A stretch of DNA of 29,676 bases from JBBRLG01 sp038231495 (GTDB lineage Bacteria > Planctomycetota > Planctomycetia > Gemmatales > Gemmataceae), in NCBI GenBank assembly GCA_038231495.1, contig JBBRLG010000017.1, positions 1 to 29,676 of the forward strand. The letters are read 5' to 3'. The number at the start of each line of letters is the position of its first letter. Position 1 is the stretch's first letter. Under the pieces are notes generated by a model. That model did not search any database. It saw nothing but the letters and a program-made list of their open reading frames with translations, and was not told the origin of the DNA. Shown here in pieces: positions 22,969 to 29,417 of this stretch. A program made the translations under genes and the position numbers.

Positions 22969-25466
22969 GGCCAATAGGTGACCTCATTGGTGCAGAGTAA
23001 GGCGTGGGCATAGTCCGTCATCGTGCCTTTGGCGAGGTAGGCGTTGGCGAGATCGAGGTCACGCTCGCTGGGATCGCGCGACAGCACCATGTGGTACATG
23101 GCACGAATCTTCGCGTTGGCGTTTGGCTCTTTCGAGACACTTCCCAGCAGCGCGGCGGCCTGATCGCGCATAAATGGGCTGTTTAAGACAAATAACTGTT
23201 GCAGCGGCGTCGTGGTGGTCTCGCGCCCTGGGCTGTGCATCGTAGGTTCAGGAAAACCAAACAGTTGGAGAACATTGTTGACACGTCCGCGGCTGACACG
23301 AGCGTACACGGTGCGGCGCGTGTTTCCAGATTGGTCGAGGTCCAGTGATGGTCCCTCCGTCTTGGTGTCGAGACTGCCGGTAGCTTGCAGGATGCAGTCG
23401 CGATACGCCTCAAAGTCGAGGCGGCGCGGGTTCATCCGCCAGAGAAAGCGATTGGCGGGATCGATTTTGGCGGCGTCCGGGCGCGGGCGGCTGGCCTGTT
23501 GATAGGCGGCGGAAAGCATGATCTCGCGGTGTAGCCATTTAAGCGACCAGCCGTTGGCAATAAAGCGCGCGGCTAGGTCGTCGAGCAGCGGCGGATGCGA
23601 CGGTTTCTCACCCTGATTGCCAAAATCGCTGGGCGTGTCGACCAGCGGCTTGCCGAAGTGCCAGCCCCAAACCCGATTGACGATGACGCGAGCGGCGAGA
23701 GGAGCGGCGTCGGTAAAGATTTTCTCCGCCAGTTCCCGCCGCCCTGATCCTTGGTGAAACGCAGGATCGCCCTTCGACAGAACGGACAGAAACCCGCGCG
23801 ATGCACGCTCGCCGGGTTTGGCAACGTTGCCTCCGGGCAAAATGTGCAGGTCGCGGGCCTTGTCCGACTTGATGTCGAGCAAGGTCAATTCGGTGTCGGT
23901 TCCATCGACCCACAAGCCGGCGTCAAACACGGAATGAAAGAATGGCTCCTTAGCGACGTTCGCGCCCCTTCCCCTGGGTTGCCTTTGCGCCGGCTGAGCA
24001 TCCTTTGCACCGGGTTTGGGTTCGTAAGGCGCCGGTCGCTTGTCCAGGTTAACGAGGTAAGCGTGCAGCTCAGGGTATTTGTCGCGGAGGTCGGCGATTT
24101 CACCCTCGATCTTGTCCAACTCGACGATGAACTGCTCGACCTTTTTCCGCGCGTACTTCGGATCGGTTCCTGGTTCGCTGCGCATCAAGTTGGCAAGGTA
24201 GCTGAGGTAGAAGAGACGCTGGGAAGCGATCATGAAGCGTAGTTCGACCTCCGCAGGGACGTCGACTAGGGGGCGGGGAGCGGCCTGCGCAGAGGCGAAG
24301 ACCCCTGCTAGGGCGTAGTAATCGCGGGTGCTGATCGGGTCGAACTTATGATCGTGGCAACGCGCACAGGCTACGGTAAGCCCGAGCACGCCGCGGGAGA
24401 CCACGTCGACGCGCTCGTCCCAATCGTCCATGTAGAGATTCTCGATGACGTCCTTGGAGAGCCGGCCGTCCTTGTGATAGATCGGACCGGCACCGAGAAA
24501 CCCCGTAGCGGCCAGATCGCCGCGCGGCGTTTTGGGGATCAAGTCGGCGGCGAGTTGCAGCGAGACGAACTCGTCGTAGGGCAGATCGCGGTTGAGCGCT
24601 TGGATGACCCAGTCCCGGTAGCGCCAGGCGTAGGGATAGGGCCGGTTGGTTGCCTCCGTTGTTGGGTTGTCTTCGCCATAGCGGGCGACATCGAGCCAAT
24701 AGCGGCCCCAGCGCTCGCCGTACTGTGGCGAGGCGAGGAGTTGTTCGATGACTTGCTCGTAGGATTTGTCGGAGGGTTCTTTGGCGAAAGCCTCGGTTTG
24801 TTCGTAGCCGGGGCGCAGGCCGGTGAGGTCGAGGTACGCGCGTTGAATCAGAGTCCGTGGATCGGCGGAAGGCGACGGCTTTAGCTGCTTGGCTTCGAGT
24901 TCTTGGAGCACGAAAGAGTCGATCTTTTTCTTGACCCACGCTTGTTGATTTACCGCCGGTGCGTCCGTCTGGGTTACCGGACGAAATGCCCACCAATTGT
25001 GCCCGGCTTCAACGGCGGGCGTTTTCGTTCCTTTCGCTGGTCCCGAAGCCGCGTCCGTACGCGGGTATGGCGCGCCCATTTTGACCCATTGCTTAAATCG
25101 ATCGATCTGCTCCGGCGACAGCTTGCTTTTTGGCGGCATGGCCAAGTCACCGTCGGTCCAGTGGAGGACCTGGACCAACCGGCTTTTTTCGACGTCGCCA
25201 GGGTCGAGCACCGGGCCATTCGTGCCGCCTTTGGCGAGGCCTGCTTGCGAATCGAGCCGAAGATTTCCCTTGAGCTTTTTAGCGTTCGTCGAATGACACT
25301 CGTAACAGCGTTCTGCCAGGACAGGGCGAATGTGTTTTTCAAAGAACTCAGCGCCTTCTTTCGTCAATTCAGGAGGTTTCTGCGCATTCGCAGGGCCTGA
25401 GTTGACGCCAACGAATAATCCTGTCAGTATTAGCGCAACTGGAGAAATAGCACCTGGGGCTCGCAT
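22965..25466 (-). CDS. Planctomycete cytochrome-type protein (PSCyt1, DUF1549, DUF1553)
   Basis: The protein has 833 residues from ATG 25466. That start is preferred to upstream in-frame ones because it begins a clear signal peptide (residues 1-28, ending NSGPANA). A haem c site CYECH (Cys54 to His58) sits in the PSCyt1 domain, which ends with the typical DGDLAMPPKSKLSPEQIDRF and WVKMGAPYP. DUF1549 follows (FVLQELEAKQLKPSPSADPR, RAYLDLTGL, YGERWGRYWLDVARYGE). DUF1553 forms the C-terminus (ARVIVNRVWGWHFGKPLVDT, PSDFGNQGEKPSHP, then RRTVYARVSRGR and LQQLFVLNSPFM). It is a periplasmic haem protein translated together with the DUF1501 gene through an ATGA overlap. Electron-transfer function is likely; the physiological reaction is unknown. 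Confidence 0.93.
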   Translation of the reverse strand: MRAPGAISPVALILTGLFVGVNSGPANAQKPPELTKEGAEFFEKHIRPVLAERCYECHSTNAKKLKGNLRLDSQAGLAKGGTNGPVLDPGDVEKSRLVQVLHWTDGDLAMPPKSKLSPEQIDRFKQWVKMGAPYPRTDAASGPAKGTKTPAVEAGHNWWAFRPVTQTDAPAVNQQAWVKKKIDSFVLQELEAKQLKPSPSADPRTLIQRAYLDLTGLRPGYEQTEAFAKEPSDKSYEQVIEQLLASPQYGERWGRYWLDVARYGEDNPTTEATNRPYPYAWRYRDWVIQALNRDLPYDEFVSLQLAADLIPKTPRGDLAATGFLGAGPIYHKDGRLSKDVIENLYMDDWDERVDVVSRGVLGLTVACARCHDHKFDPISTRDYYALAGVFASAQAAPRPLVDVPAEVELRFMIASQRLFYLSYLANLMRSEPGTDPKYARKKVEQFIVELDKIEGEIADLRDKYPELHAYLVNLDKRPAPYEPKPGAKDAQPAQRQPRGRGANVAKEPFFHSVFDAGLWVDGTDTELTLLDIKSDKARDLHILPGGNVAKPGERASRGFLSVLSKGDPAFHQGSGRRELAEKIFTDAAPLAARVIVNRVWGWHFGKPLVDTPSDFGNQGEKPSHPPLLDDLAARFIANGWSLKWLHREIMLSAAYQQASRPRPDAAKIDPANRFLWRMNPRRLDFEAYRDCILQATGSLDTKTEGPSLDLDQSGNTRRTVYARVSRGRVNNVLQLFGFPEPTMHSPGRETTTTPLQQLFVLNSPFMRDQAAALLGSVSKEPNANAKIRAMYHMVLSRDPSERDLDLANAYLAKGTMTDYAHALLCTNEVTYWP

Positions 25467-26397
25467 AAATTCATGCCTGACTTTGTCGCGATTGTCATCA
25501 AGTACTTGACATCCGTACAATGGGTTTGAACGTTCGTGGACTGCGGGCTCAGGTTGGTAGCAATAGTTGAGGCTGGTTGTAGCTTTCTGCGATAATGCAA
25601 CCGCGGTTCGGCGGAGTCGGCCTCCGCCTTGAACGCCTTGCAGCTCCGGCATCCACATCACCAATTATCCAACCATTGAATTGCGAGTCAAGGCGGTCGT
25701 GCCGCTCAAAACCCAAAAACTCGACTTCATCGGGGCGAGAGCCTCCCAGTTTGGAACCGTGAAAGCGCCTCGGTCCGACACACCGACGCGTTTTTCGAGC
25801 CTGAATCTTGCCGGGGTTATGTTCCAGCGAAAGTGCAGCGACGGATTCGACGCGCCGGAGATCGACGGCGTCAGGCAGGGCCTCTGCCAGAAGGAAGACT
25901 CCGGCCGCTCGGCACAGGCCATGCTCCCGGCAAGGCCTTGAGACGTGAATGTTCTCTGCGTAGCGCCTTTTTATGGGGGCCCAAAAGTCTCGAAACTCAT
26001 CGGACCTGCCCCATCGCCGTTTCGGCGCTCCTTTTTTATGGGGGCCCAAAAGTCTCAAAACTCACCGCGGCTGTTGCCGTCACCCGGCCGGGGAGAGGTA
26101 ACTAATTGCCTGCGCCGTTCGCTCCCAGATCGGTCACGCACCCGAACGAACGGGTCGCGAATCTCTTACCGAGGCGTTACCGCCAAGGGCCGGCCGCATC
26201 AGCAGCGGGAATTTACACATTGACAAAGCAGCCTCGCCAGGGCTCCAATTGCCTGCCCGGCCGATGGGCGACGAGTCGCAAGTCCCGCCCGCCTGGGCAA
26301 TTGCAGAAGGGCTGAGTAATTTGAACCTACGACAATGGAGGTTGCAAACGGCAGCCGTTACGACTCAGGGCGAGCGAGCCTCTTGAATGACAGGTCT
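25467..26397. other. Gene-free stretch with a long direct repeat
   Basis: No gene is supported in these 931 bases between the hydrogenase-linked operon (-) and the DUF1553 gene (-). The open frame extending the DUF1553 gene upstream to 25664 has no ribosome site and precedes its signal peptide, so it is not coding. A 65-bp-spaced direct repeat lies at 25963-26065. AATTGCCTGC occurs twice (near 26104 and 26252). Confidence 0.5.
25963..26065. repeat. Two copies of an imperfect direct repeat, 65-bp period
   Basis: The core TTTTTATGGGGGCCCAAAAG, extended by TCTC, occurs at 25968-25991 and 26033-26056. In both copies it is preceded by GCGC(T)CC and followed by (G/A)AAACTCA. The core contains the palindrome GGGCCC. 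It may be a dispersed genomic repeat or paired protein-binding sites. Confidence 0.8.
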
Positions 26398-26718
26398 TCA
26401 AGGAGTGATCGGAGTATCCTCCGGACCAGCACGTAGTTGGCGCTTTAACTGACGGCGCGCCTGAAAGTACAACAGGGCGCAAGCCATCGTCACCACGGAG
26501 AGCCCACCCACCGCGGCAGGTACGACCCACCATTGGACATGCTGCCCGGCGGGCTCAACGGGAGCGGCCTCGACAGGCGCTTCTTCATTTTCGTTGGAGG
26601 CAACTGCCTCATTTGCCGGTTTCTTTCATCAGGAGTCAGCGAAGATCGGCGGCGCCGCCGCCAGTTGAGCACCCAGAACAACCGCCACCACCAGGAAAAC
26701 TCGGCTCGTCTTACCCAT
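26398..26718 (-). CDS. Putative small membrane selenoprotein 2 (two adjacent Sec codons)
   Basis: Reading the two adjacent TGA codons (26631-26626) as selenocysteine gives 106 residues from ATG 26718. Residues 1-27 are a signal peptide (VFLVVAVVLGAQLAAAPPIFA). The Sec pair U30-U31 comes three residues after the expected cleavage site. A Glu/Ala/Pro linker follows (NEAVASNENEEAPVEAAPVE), then one transmembrane segment at about 63-85 and a basic tail ARRQLKRQL. The mature N-terminus with the selenols would face the periplasm. It resembles the preceding gene in layout and in the ACA...RR(K/Q)LKR sequence at the end of the membrane span, so the two are paralogues. A SECIS-like hairpin lies just after the codons. 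The gene begins 19 bases after its paralogue. No family recognised; a double nonsense pseudogene is the main alternative. Confidence 0.7.
26597..26610 (-). promoter_or_regulatory. SECIS-like hairpin of putative selenoprotein 2
   Basis: In the transcript GAGGC (26610-26606) pairs with GCCTC (26601-26597) around AGUU, whose outer A and U can also pair. The loop starts exactly 20 nt after the second TGA (26628-26626) and has G at position 2. It shares the apical CAGUUG with the hairpin of the paralogous gene. Geometry fits bacterial SECIS rules. Confidence 0.65.
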
Positions 26719-26737
26719 GTCGGTGAAGCTCCGAATA

Positions 26738-26995
26738 TCAAGCAATTCGTTGAGTCGGCAACAGTCGCTTCAGCTTGCGGCGCGTCAGATACCACGCGCA
26801 GGCGAAGCTGCCCAACGTCACGAGGAGCGTGATGCCCAGGAAAAGGATCTGCCACTTGTAGGTCGAGACAACTGTCTCGTTAGAGCCGCAGGCTCAAGGC
26901 CCTGCGCCTCAGGCAAAGACGGGTTGGGCGGAGGCAAGCACCCAACCCAATCCCGCTGCCAAGACCACAAGCAAGCGTCGTGGATAACTTCTCAT
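26738..26995 (-). CDS. Putative small membrane selenoprotein 1 (Sec codons at 29 and 34)
   Basis: Reading TGA 26911-26909 and TGA 26896-26894 as selenocysteine gives 85 residues from ATG 26995. Residues 1-28 are a signal peptide (RRLLVVLAAGLGWVLASAQP, cleavage after VFA). The mature protein would begin with U29-GAGP-U34-A-C36-GSNE, a cluster of two Sec and one Cys. Next come one transmembrane segment (about 49-70, WQILFLGITLLVTLGSFACA) and a basic cytoplasmic tail TRRKLKRLL. Without recoding the frame stops right after the signal peptide, which would be pointless, while the sequence after the TGAs is clearly protein-like. A SECIS-like hairpin follows the second TGA. It lies downstream of the Sec-containing CooC-like gene and has its own predicted promoter. 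No family recognised. Confidence 0.75.
26864..26879 (-). promoter_or_regulatory. SECIS-like hairpin of putative selenoprotein 1
   Basis: In the transcript CGAGAC (26879-26874) pairs perfectly with GUCUCG (26869-26864) around AGUU. The loop starts exactly 20 nt after the second TGA (26896-26894) and has G at position 2. A second possible stem (CGCAGG with CCUGCG) surrounds the second TGA itself. Confidence 0.7.
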
Positions 26996-27078
26996 ACCCC
27001 GAATTTAGTCGAACGGCATTGCCCTGTCAAGAAGGTACGACATTCGATTGTAGGATTGGCTGAAAGAGGTTTGCTCAT
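26992..27078 (-). CDS. Possible 28-residue coupling ORF between CooC-like and selenoprotein genes
   Basis: An ATG (27078-27076) overlaps the stop of the CooC-like gene, and the TGA (26994-26992) overlaps the ATG of putative selenoprotein 1; both junctions are ATGA. The product would be a 28-residue peptide with two Cys (ECRTFLTGQCRS). It may only carry ribosomes from one gene to the next. The predicted promoter also lies inside it, so the frame may be fortuitous. Confidence 0.35.
   Translation of the reverse strand: MSKPLSANPTIECRTFLTGQCRSTKFGV
27002..27030 (-). promoter_or_regulatory. Predicted promoter of the selenoprotein pair, leaderless
   Basis: On the minus strand TTGACA (27030-27025) is followed by a 17-base spacer and TAAATT (27007-27002). 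Six bases (CGGGGT) then lead to the ATG at 26995, so transcription would start at or next to the start codon. The arrangement is the same as at 2446-2481. Confidence 0.55.
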
Positions 27079-27857
27079 GGAAGAACCCCCTCCGCGTGGA
27101 GCGCGGCCGCAAGGTCGCCGATGGCGCGGCCGGCGGGAGTCTCCGGGGCGGCCGACGGGGCGAGGCCGGCAAGTTCGGCTTGATACACCCCCTCGTCGAA
27201 AGGCACCTCGCCGATGATCCGAAGGTTGTGGGCCGCCGCGTAGTCCCGCACCGCCAGCGTGTCTTGCGGGCCGCGGAGTTTATTGGCCACGCCGAAGACG
27301 TGCGGAATGCCGAGTTCTTTCCCCAGTTCGGCGCAGCGGCGGGCGATCTCGAGCGCCTTGTAGTACGGCTCCATGACGACCAGCAGGGCATCGACGTGCC
27401 GGTCCGTGCCGCGGCTGAGGTGTTCCAGTCCCGCCTCCATGTCAACCACGGTCACCACCTGGGTTTCTTCCAGCATCCCCGCGAGCAAATGCCGCACCGC
27501 GGCATGGGCGCTACACAGTCAGCCGGCCCCGGCGTGGTCGACGGTACCCATGAGCAGCAACGTCGGGCCGTCCGGCGTCGGGATGCCGAAGCTGTCGGCG
27601 ACCATGGCGGGCTGCATGCCGAGTACCATCCTGCGCTTGCCGGCCTCGTCGGTTTGCTCCTTGAGGATGCTCCGCGGCATCGACTTCAGCTCGCCCAGGC
27701 GCTCGCGCGGGACGCCCAGCGTCAGTGCGAGGTTGGGACTCGTGTCGGCGTCGATGGCCCAGACGGTCCGGCCCCCGCGTGCGACGGTCCGGGCAAAGAT
27801 TCCGGCGATGGTGGTCTTCCCGCTGCCGCCTTTGCCCGCGATCGCGATCTTGTTCAT
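27075..27857 (-). CDS. cooC: CooC-like nickel-insertion ATPase with selenocysteine in its metal-binding motif
   Basis: Reading TGA 27521-27519 as selenocysteine gives 260 residues, a normal CooC length. Residues 8-16 are the deviant Walker A GKGGSGKTT of MinD/CooC ATPases; AIDADTSPNLALTLG follows at 34-48. The TGA falls at residue 113 in GAG-U-L-C-SAHAAVRHLL, exactly where CooC proteins have the CxC motif that binds nickel or zinc at the dimer interface (Cys112 and Cys114 in the studied homologue). The result is U113-x-C115. After it come the conserved VVTVVDMEAGLEHLSRGTDR and LLVVMEPYYKALEIARR. A perfect hairpin follows the TGA. The ATG overlaps the stop of the winged-helix gene. CooC delivers nickel to CO dehydrogenase; here the hydrogenase genes suggest nickel delivery to a [NiFe] hydrogenase (inference). 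A gene caller would split it into pieces of 112 and 140 residues. Confidence 0.88.
27489..27505 (-). promoter_or_regulatory. SECIS-like hairpin of the CooC-like gene
   Basis: In the transcript AUGCCGC (27505-27499) pairs perfectly with GCGGCAU (27495-27489) around the loop GGU. The loop starts exactly 20 nt after the TGA, with G at positions 1 and 2, matching the bacterial SECIS pattern (small apical loop with an early G, some 16-37 nt after UGA). Confidence 0.75.
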
Positions 27858-28258
27858 GGCTTCGCTTCCTCAACGTGGTGGTGCGTGCAATCCGCCGGGT
27901 TGCCGGATCGTTGACACTCGCAGTCGGGGTCCGAACACTCGCCGTGGCCGGCCCGCGTGAGGTCGGCGAACTCGTCGGCAAACCGGCGCCCGCCCTCCCG
28001 GACGCCGGTCGCCGTCAGCGTGTAACGCAGCGGTGTGCCTGCCGCATCTCCGGCGGGCTGAACGAATCCCGACGCGGACATCCTTTCCAACAAAGGGGCG
28101 ATCTCCCCCGCTGCCAGCCCGACCCACCGCGAGAGGTCGCCCGCCGTGACGGCCGACGCCAGCCCCTCGCCGCGCAGCCAGTACATGACTTGTAAAATCT
28201 CGTCGATCGCCGCCAGGCGTTCGGCACCCGAATTCCCCGGCTCGTCAGGCGGTATCAT
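27854..28258 (-). CDS. Winged-helix regulator-like protein with Cys/His-rich tail
   Basis: The protein has 134 residues; its ATG overlaps the stop of the maturation-protease gene, and its own stop overlaps the CooC-like start, so all three are translationally coupled. Residues 15-90 look like a winged helix (IDEILQVMYWLRGEGLASAV, DLSRWVGLAAGEIAPLLERM, then RYTLTATGVREGGRR). The tail has four Cys and a His cluster (CSDPDCECQRSGNPADCTHH), well suited to bind a metal. It could sense nickel or act as an operon regulator or metallochaperone; this is inference from motif and context. The family is not one I can name. Confidence 0.75.
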   Translation of the reverse strand: MIPPDEPGNSGAERLAAIDEILQVMYWLRGEGLASAVTAGDLSRWVGLAAGEIAPLLERMSASGFVQPAGDAAGTPLRYTLTATGVREGGRRFADEFADLTRAGHGECSDPDCECQRSGNPADCTHHHVEEAKP

Positions 28259-28752
28259 GGCGCTCTCCCTCGCGGCACTCCCAGGGAGGCGAGTATATCA
28301 TACACCCGCCCTACCGCCTGGGGAACGGCGGCGTGAACGGCCCCGCTCAGCCCGGCGCCCAGGTCGTCGCAATCCGCCGCCTGGCACCCCACGATCCAGA
28401 CCCGGCGAGGCAAGACGCTGAGCGCCCCGGCCATCCGCAAGACCCCTTCGGGGTCCGCCTGGTGCAGGTCGATCGGCGCGCGCGACGCTTCCAACTCGGC
28501 CAGGGCGTTGACGTCGGGCTCGAGGACGAAAACCGTGCCCGGAGCGGCGCCCCGGTCGAGGGCGTCCAGGAGGATCAGCGCGTCGTAGCCGTCCATCAAT
28601 TGCTGCACTAGCCCCACGCCCGCAATGCCGCTCTCGTAGAACCGGACGCCGTCCCCCCCGTCAAGGTCCCGCTCCAGGAGATGCAAGACCTCGATCCCGA
28701 AACCGTCGTCCCCGCGCAAGACGTTACCGACGCCGGCGATGAGCACGCGCAT
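28255..28752 (-). CDS. [NiFe]-hydrogenase maturation protease (HyaD/HybD/HycI family)
   Basis: The protein has 165 residues, the family's usual length. The N-terminus has the hallmark VLIAGVGNVLRGDDGFGIEV with the metal-binding acidic residue at about Asp16. LILLDALDRG supplies Asp63 and IDLHQADPEG supplies His97, giving the three ligands that read nickel in the large subunit. VWIVGCQAADCDDLGAGLSG corresponds to the family's late conserved region. The enzyme clips the C-terminal tail of the hydrogenase large subunit after nickel insertion. It lies nine bases after the Rieske gene and overlaps the winged-helix gene by ATGA. The hydrogenase itself is not in the window. Confidence 0.93.
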   Translation of the reverse strand: MRVLIAGVGNVLRGDDGFGIEVLHLLERDLDGGDGVRFYESGIAGVGLVQQLMDGYDALILLDALDRGAAPGTVFVLEPDVNALAELEASRAPIDLHQADPEGVLRMAGALSVLPRRVWIVGCQAADCDDLGAGLSGAVHAAVPQAVGRVYDILASLGVPRGRAP

Positions 28753-28761
28753 CGCAATCCC

Positions 28762-29412
28762 TTAAGTGGGTGAATGAACGGCCACGTGGATCATCCCGTC
28801 CTGCACCGTGACTCGGAAAGGCTCCAGGTCGGTGCACGGTCCCGTGACCTTCTTTCCCGTCCTGGCGTCGTAGCGGCAGCCGTGCCAGGGGCAGTGGATC
28901 TCGCCGCCGGCGAGCGTGCCCAGGTGGAGGGGCAGGACGCCGCAGCCATTCCGGTAAGCGAACACCCCGTCCTCAAGGCTACAGAGCAATACGGGGATGC
29001 GCTCGATTTCCACCGCCTGCAGCGATCCCGCCGGCAGGTCCGCGGCTGCGAACGCCACCTTCCAGTCCGCCTGCCCTCCACGCAGCCTACCCAGGCCCAG
29101 CGGCACGAAACCGCCCGTGTAGGGCGTGGCCACGGGTGCGGTACTCACGACCGGCCGGAGCGGCTCACTGGGGATGAGGTCATACAGCACGAAGAGCGTT
29201 TTGACTGCCGGGTCCGCCGCGATCCGGTCGATCAGCCCTTTACCCCCCAACTCGGTCGTCAACTCGAACAGTCTCCAGACGCACGTGCGGTGCAGGTGGT
29301 CGATGTTCTCCAGGAGTTCAAAGACGCGGTCCCTGGCCCCGGCGTCAGCTCCCGACTCAAAATGCTGCACCAATTCGGCAATGCGGGCGGCGTGCTTCTC
29401 CAGGTCGGCCAT
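28762..29412 (-). CDS. Hydrogenase-linked Rieske-type [2Fe-2S] protein
   Basis: The protein has 216 residues and starts at ATG 29412 with a GAGG element upstream. About 85 N-terminal helical residues (LHRTCVWRLFELTTELGGKG, ADPAVKTLFVLYDLIP) resemble the N-terminus of NifU-like proteins found in hydrogenase operons, but no NifU domain follows. Residues 115-215 form a Rieske domain with Cys157, His163, Cys174 and His177 (NGCGVLPLHLG and HCPWHGCRYD). The first pair is spaced C-x5-H instead of the usual C-x-H. It probably carries electrons from or to the hydrogenase. No signal peptide is visible, so it is cytoplasmic or bound through a partner. Confidence 0.85.
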   Translation of the reverse strand: MADLEKHAARIAELVQHFESGADAGARDRVFELLENIDHLHRTCVWRLFELTTELGGKGLIDRIAADPAVKTLFVLYDLIPSEPLRPVVSTAPVATPYTGGFVPLGLGRLRGGQADWKVAFAAADLPAGSLQAVEIERIPVLLCSLEDGVFAYRNGCGVLPLHLGTLAGGEIHCPWHGCRYDARTGKKVTGPCTDLEPFRVTVQDGMIHVAVHSPT

Positions 29413-29417
29413 GCCAG

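Noticed and set aside
25467..25664. 66-codon N-terminal extension of the DUF1553 protein
   Set aside because: It would place the signal peptide inside the protein and has no ribosome site.
26490..26855. A 121-codon minus-strand frame overlapping both putative selenoproteins
   Set aside because: Its product is Arg/Pro/Ser-rich without motifs, while the frame read here gives signal peptides and membrane spans in both genes. It is a shadow frame.
26398..26995. Alternative genetic code (TGA read as Trp) to explain the interrupted genes
   Set aside because: TGA is the normal stop of the sigma factor, the DUF1553 protein and other genes in the window, and TGG is used for Trp throughout.
27519..27857. 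CooC-like ORF as two separate genes of 112 and 140 residues
   Set aside because: Both pieces are in one frame, separated only by TGA at the conserved metal-binding position. The second piece lacks a ribosome site and starts in the middle of a conserved motif.
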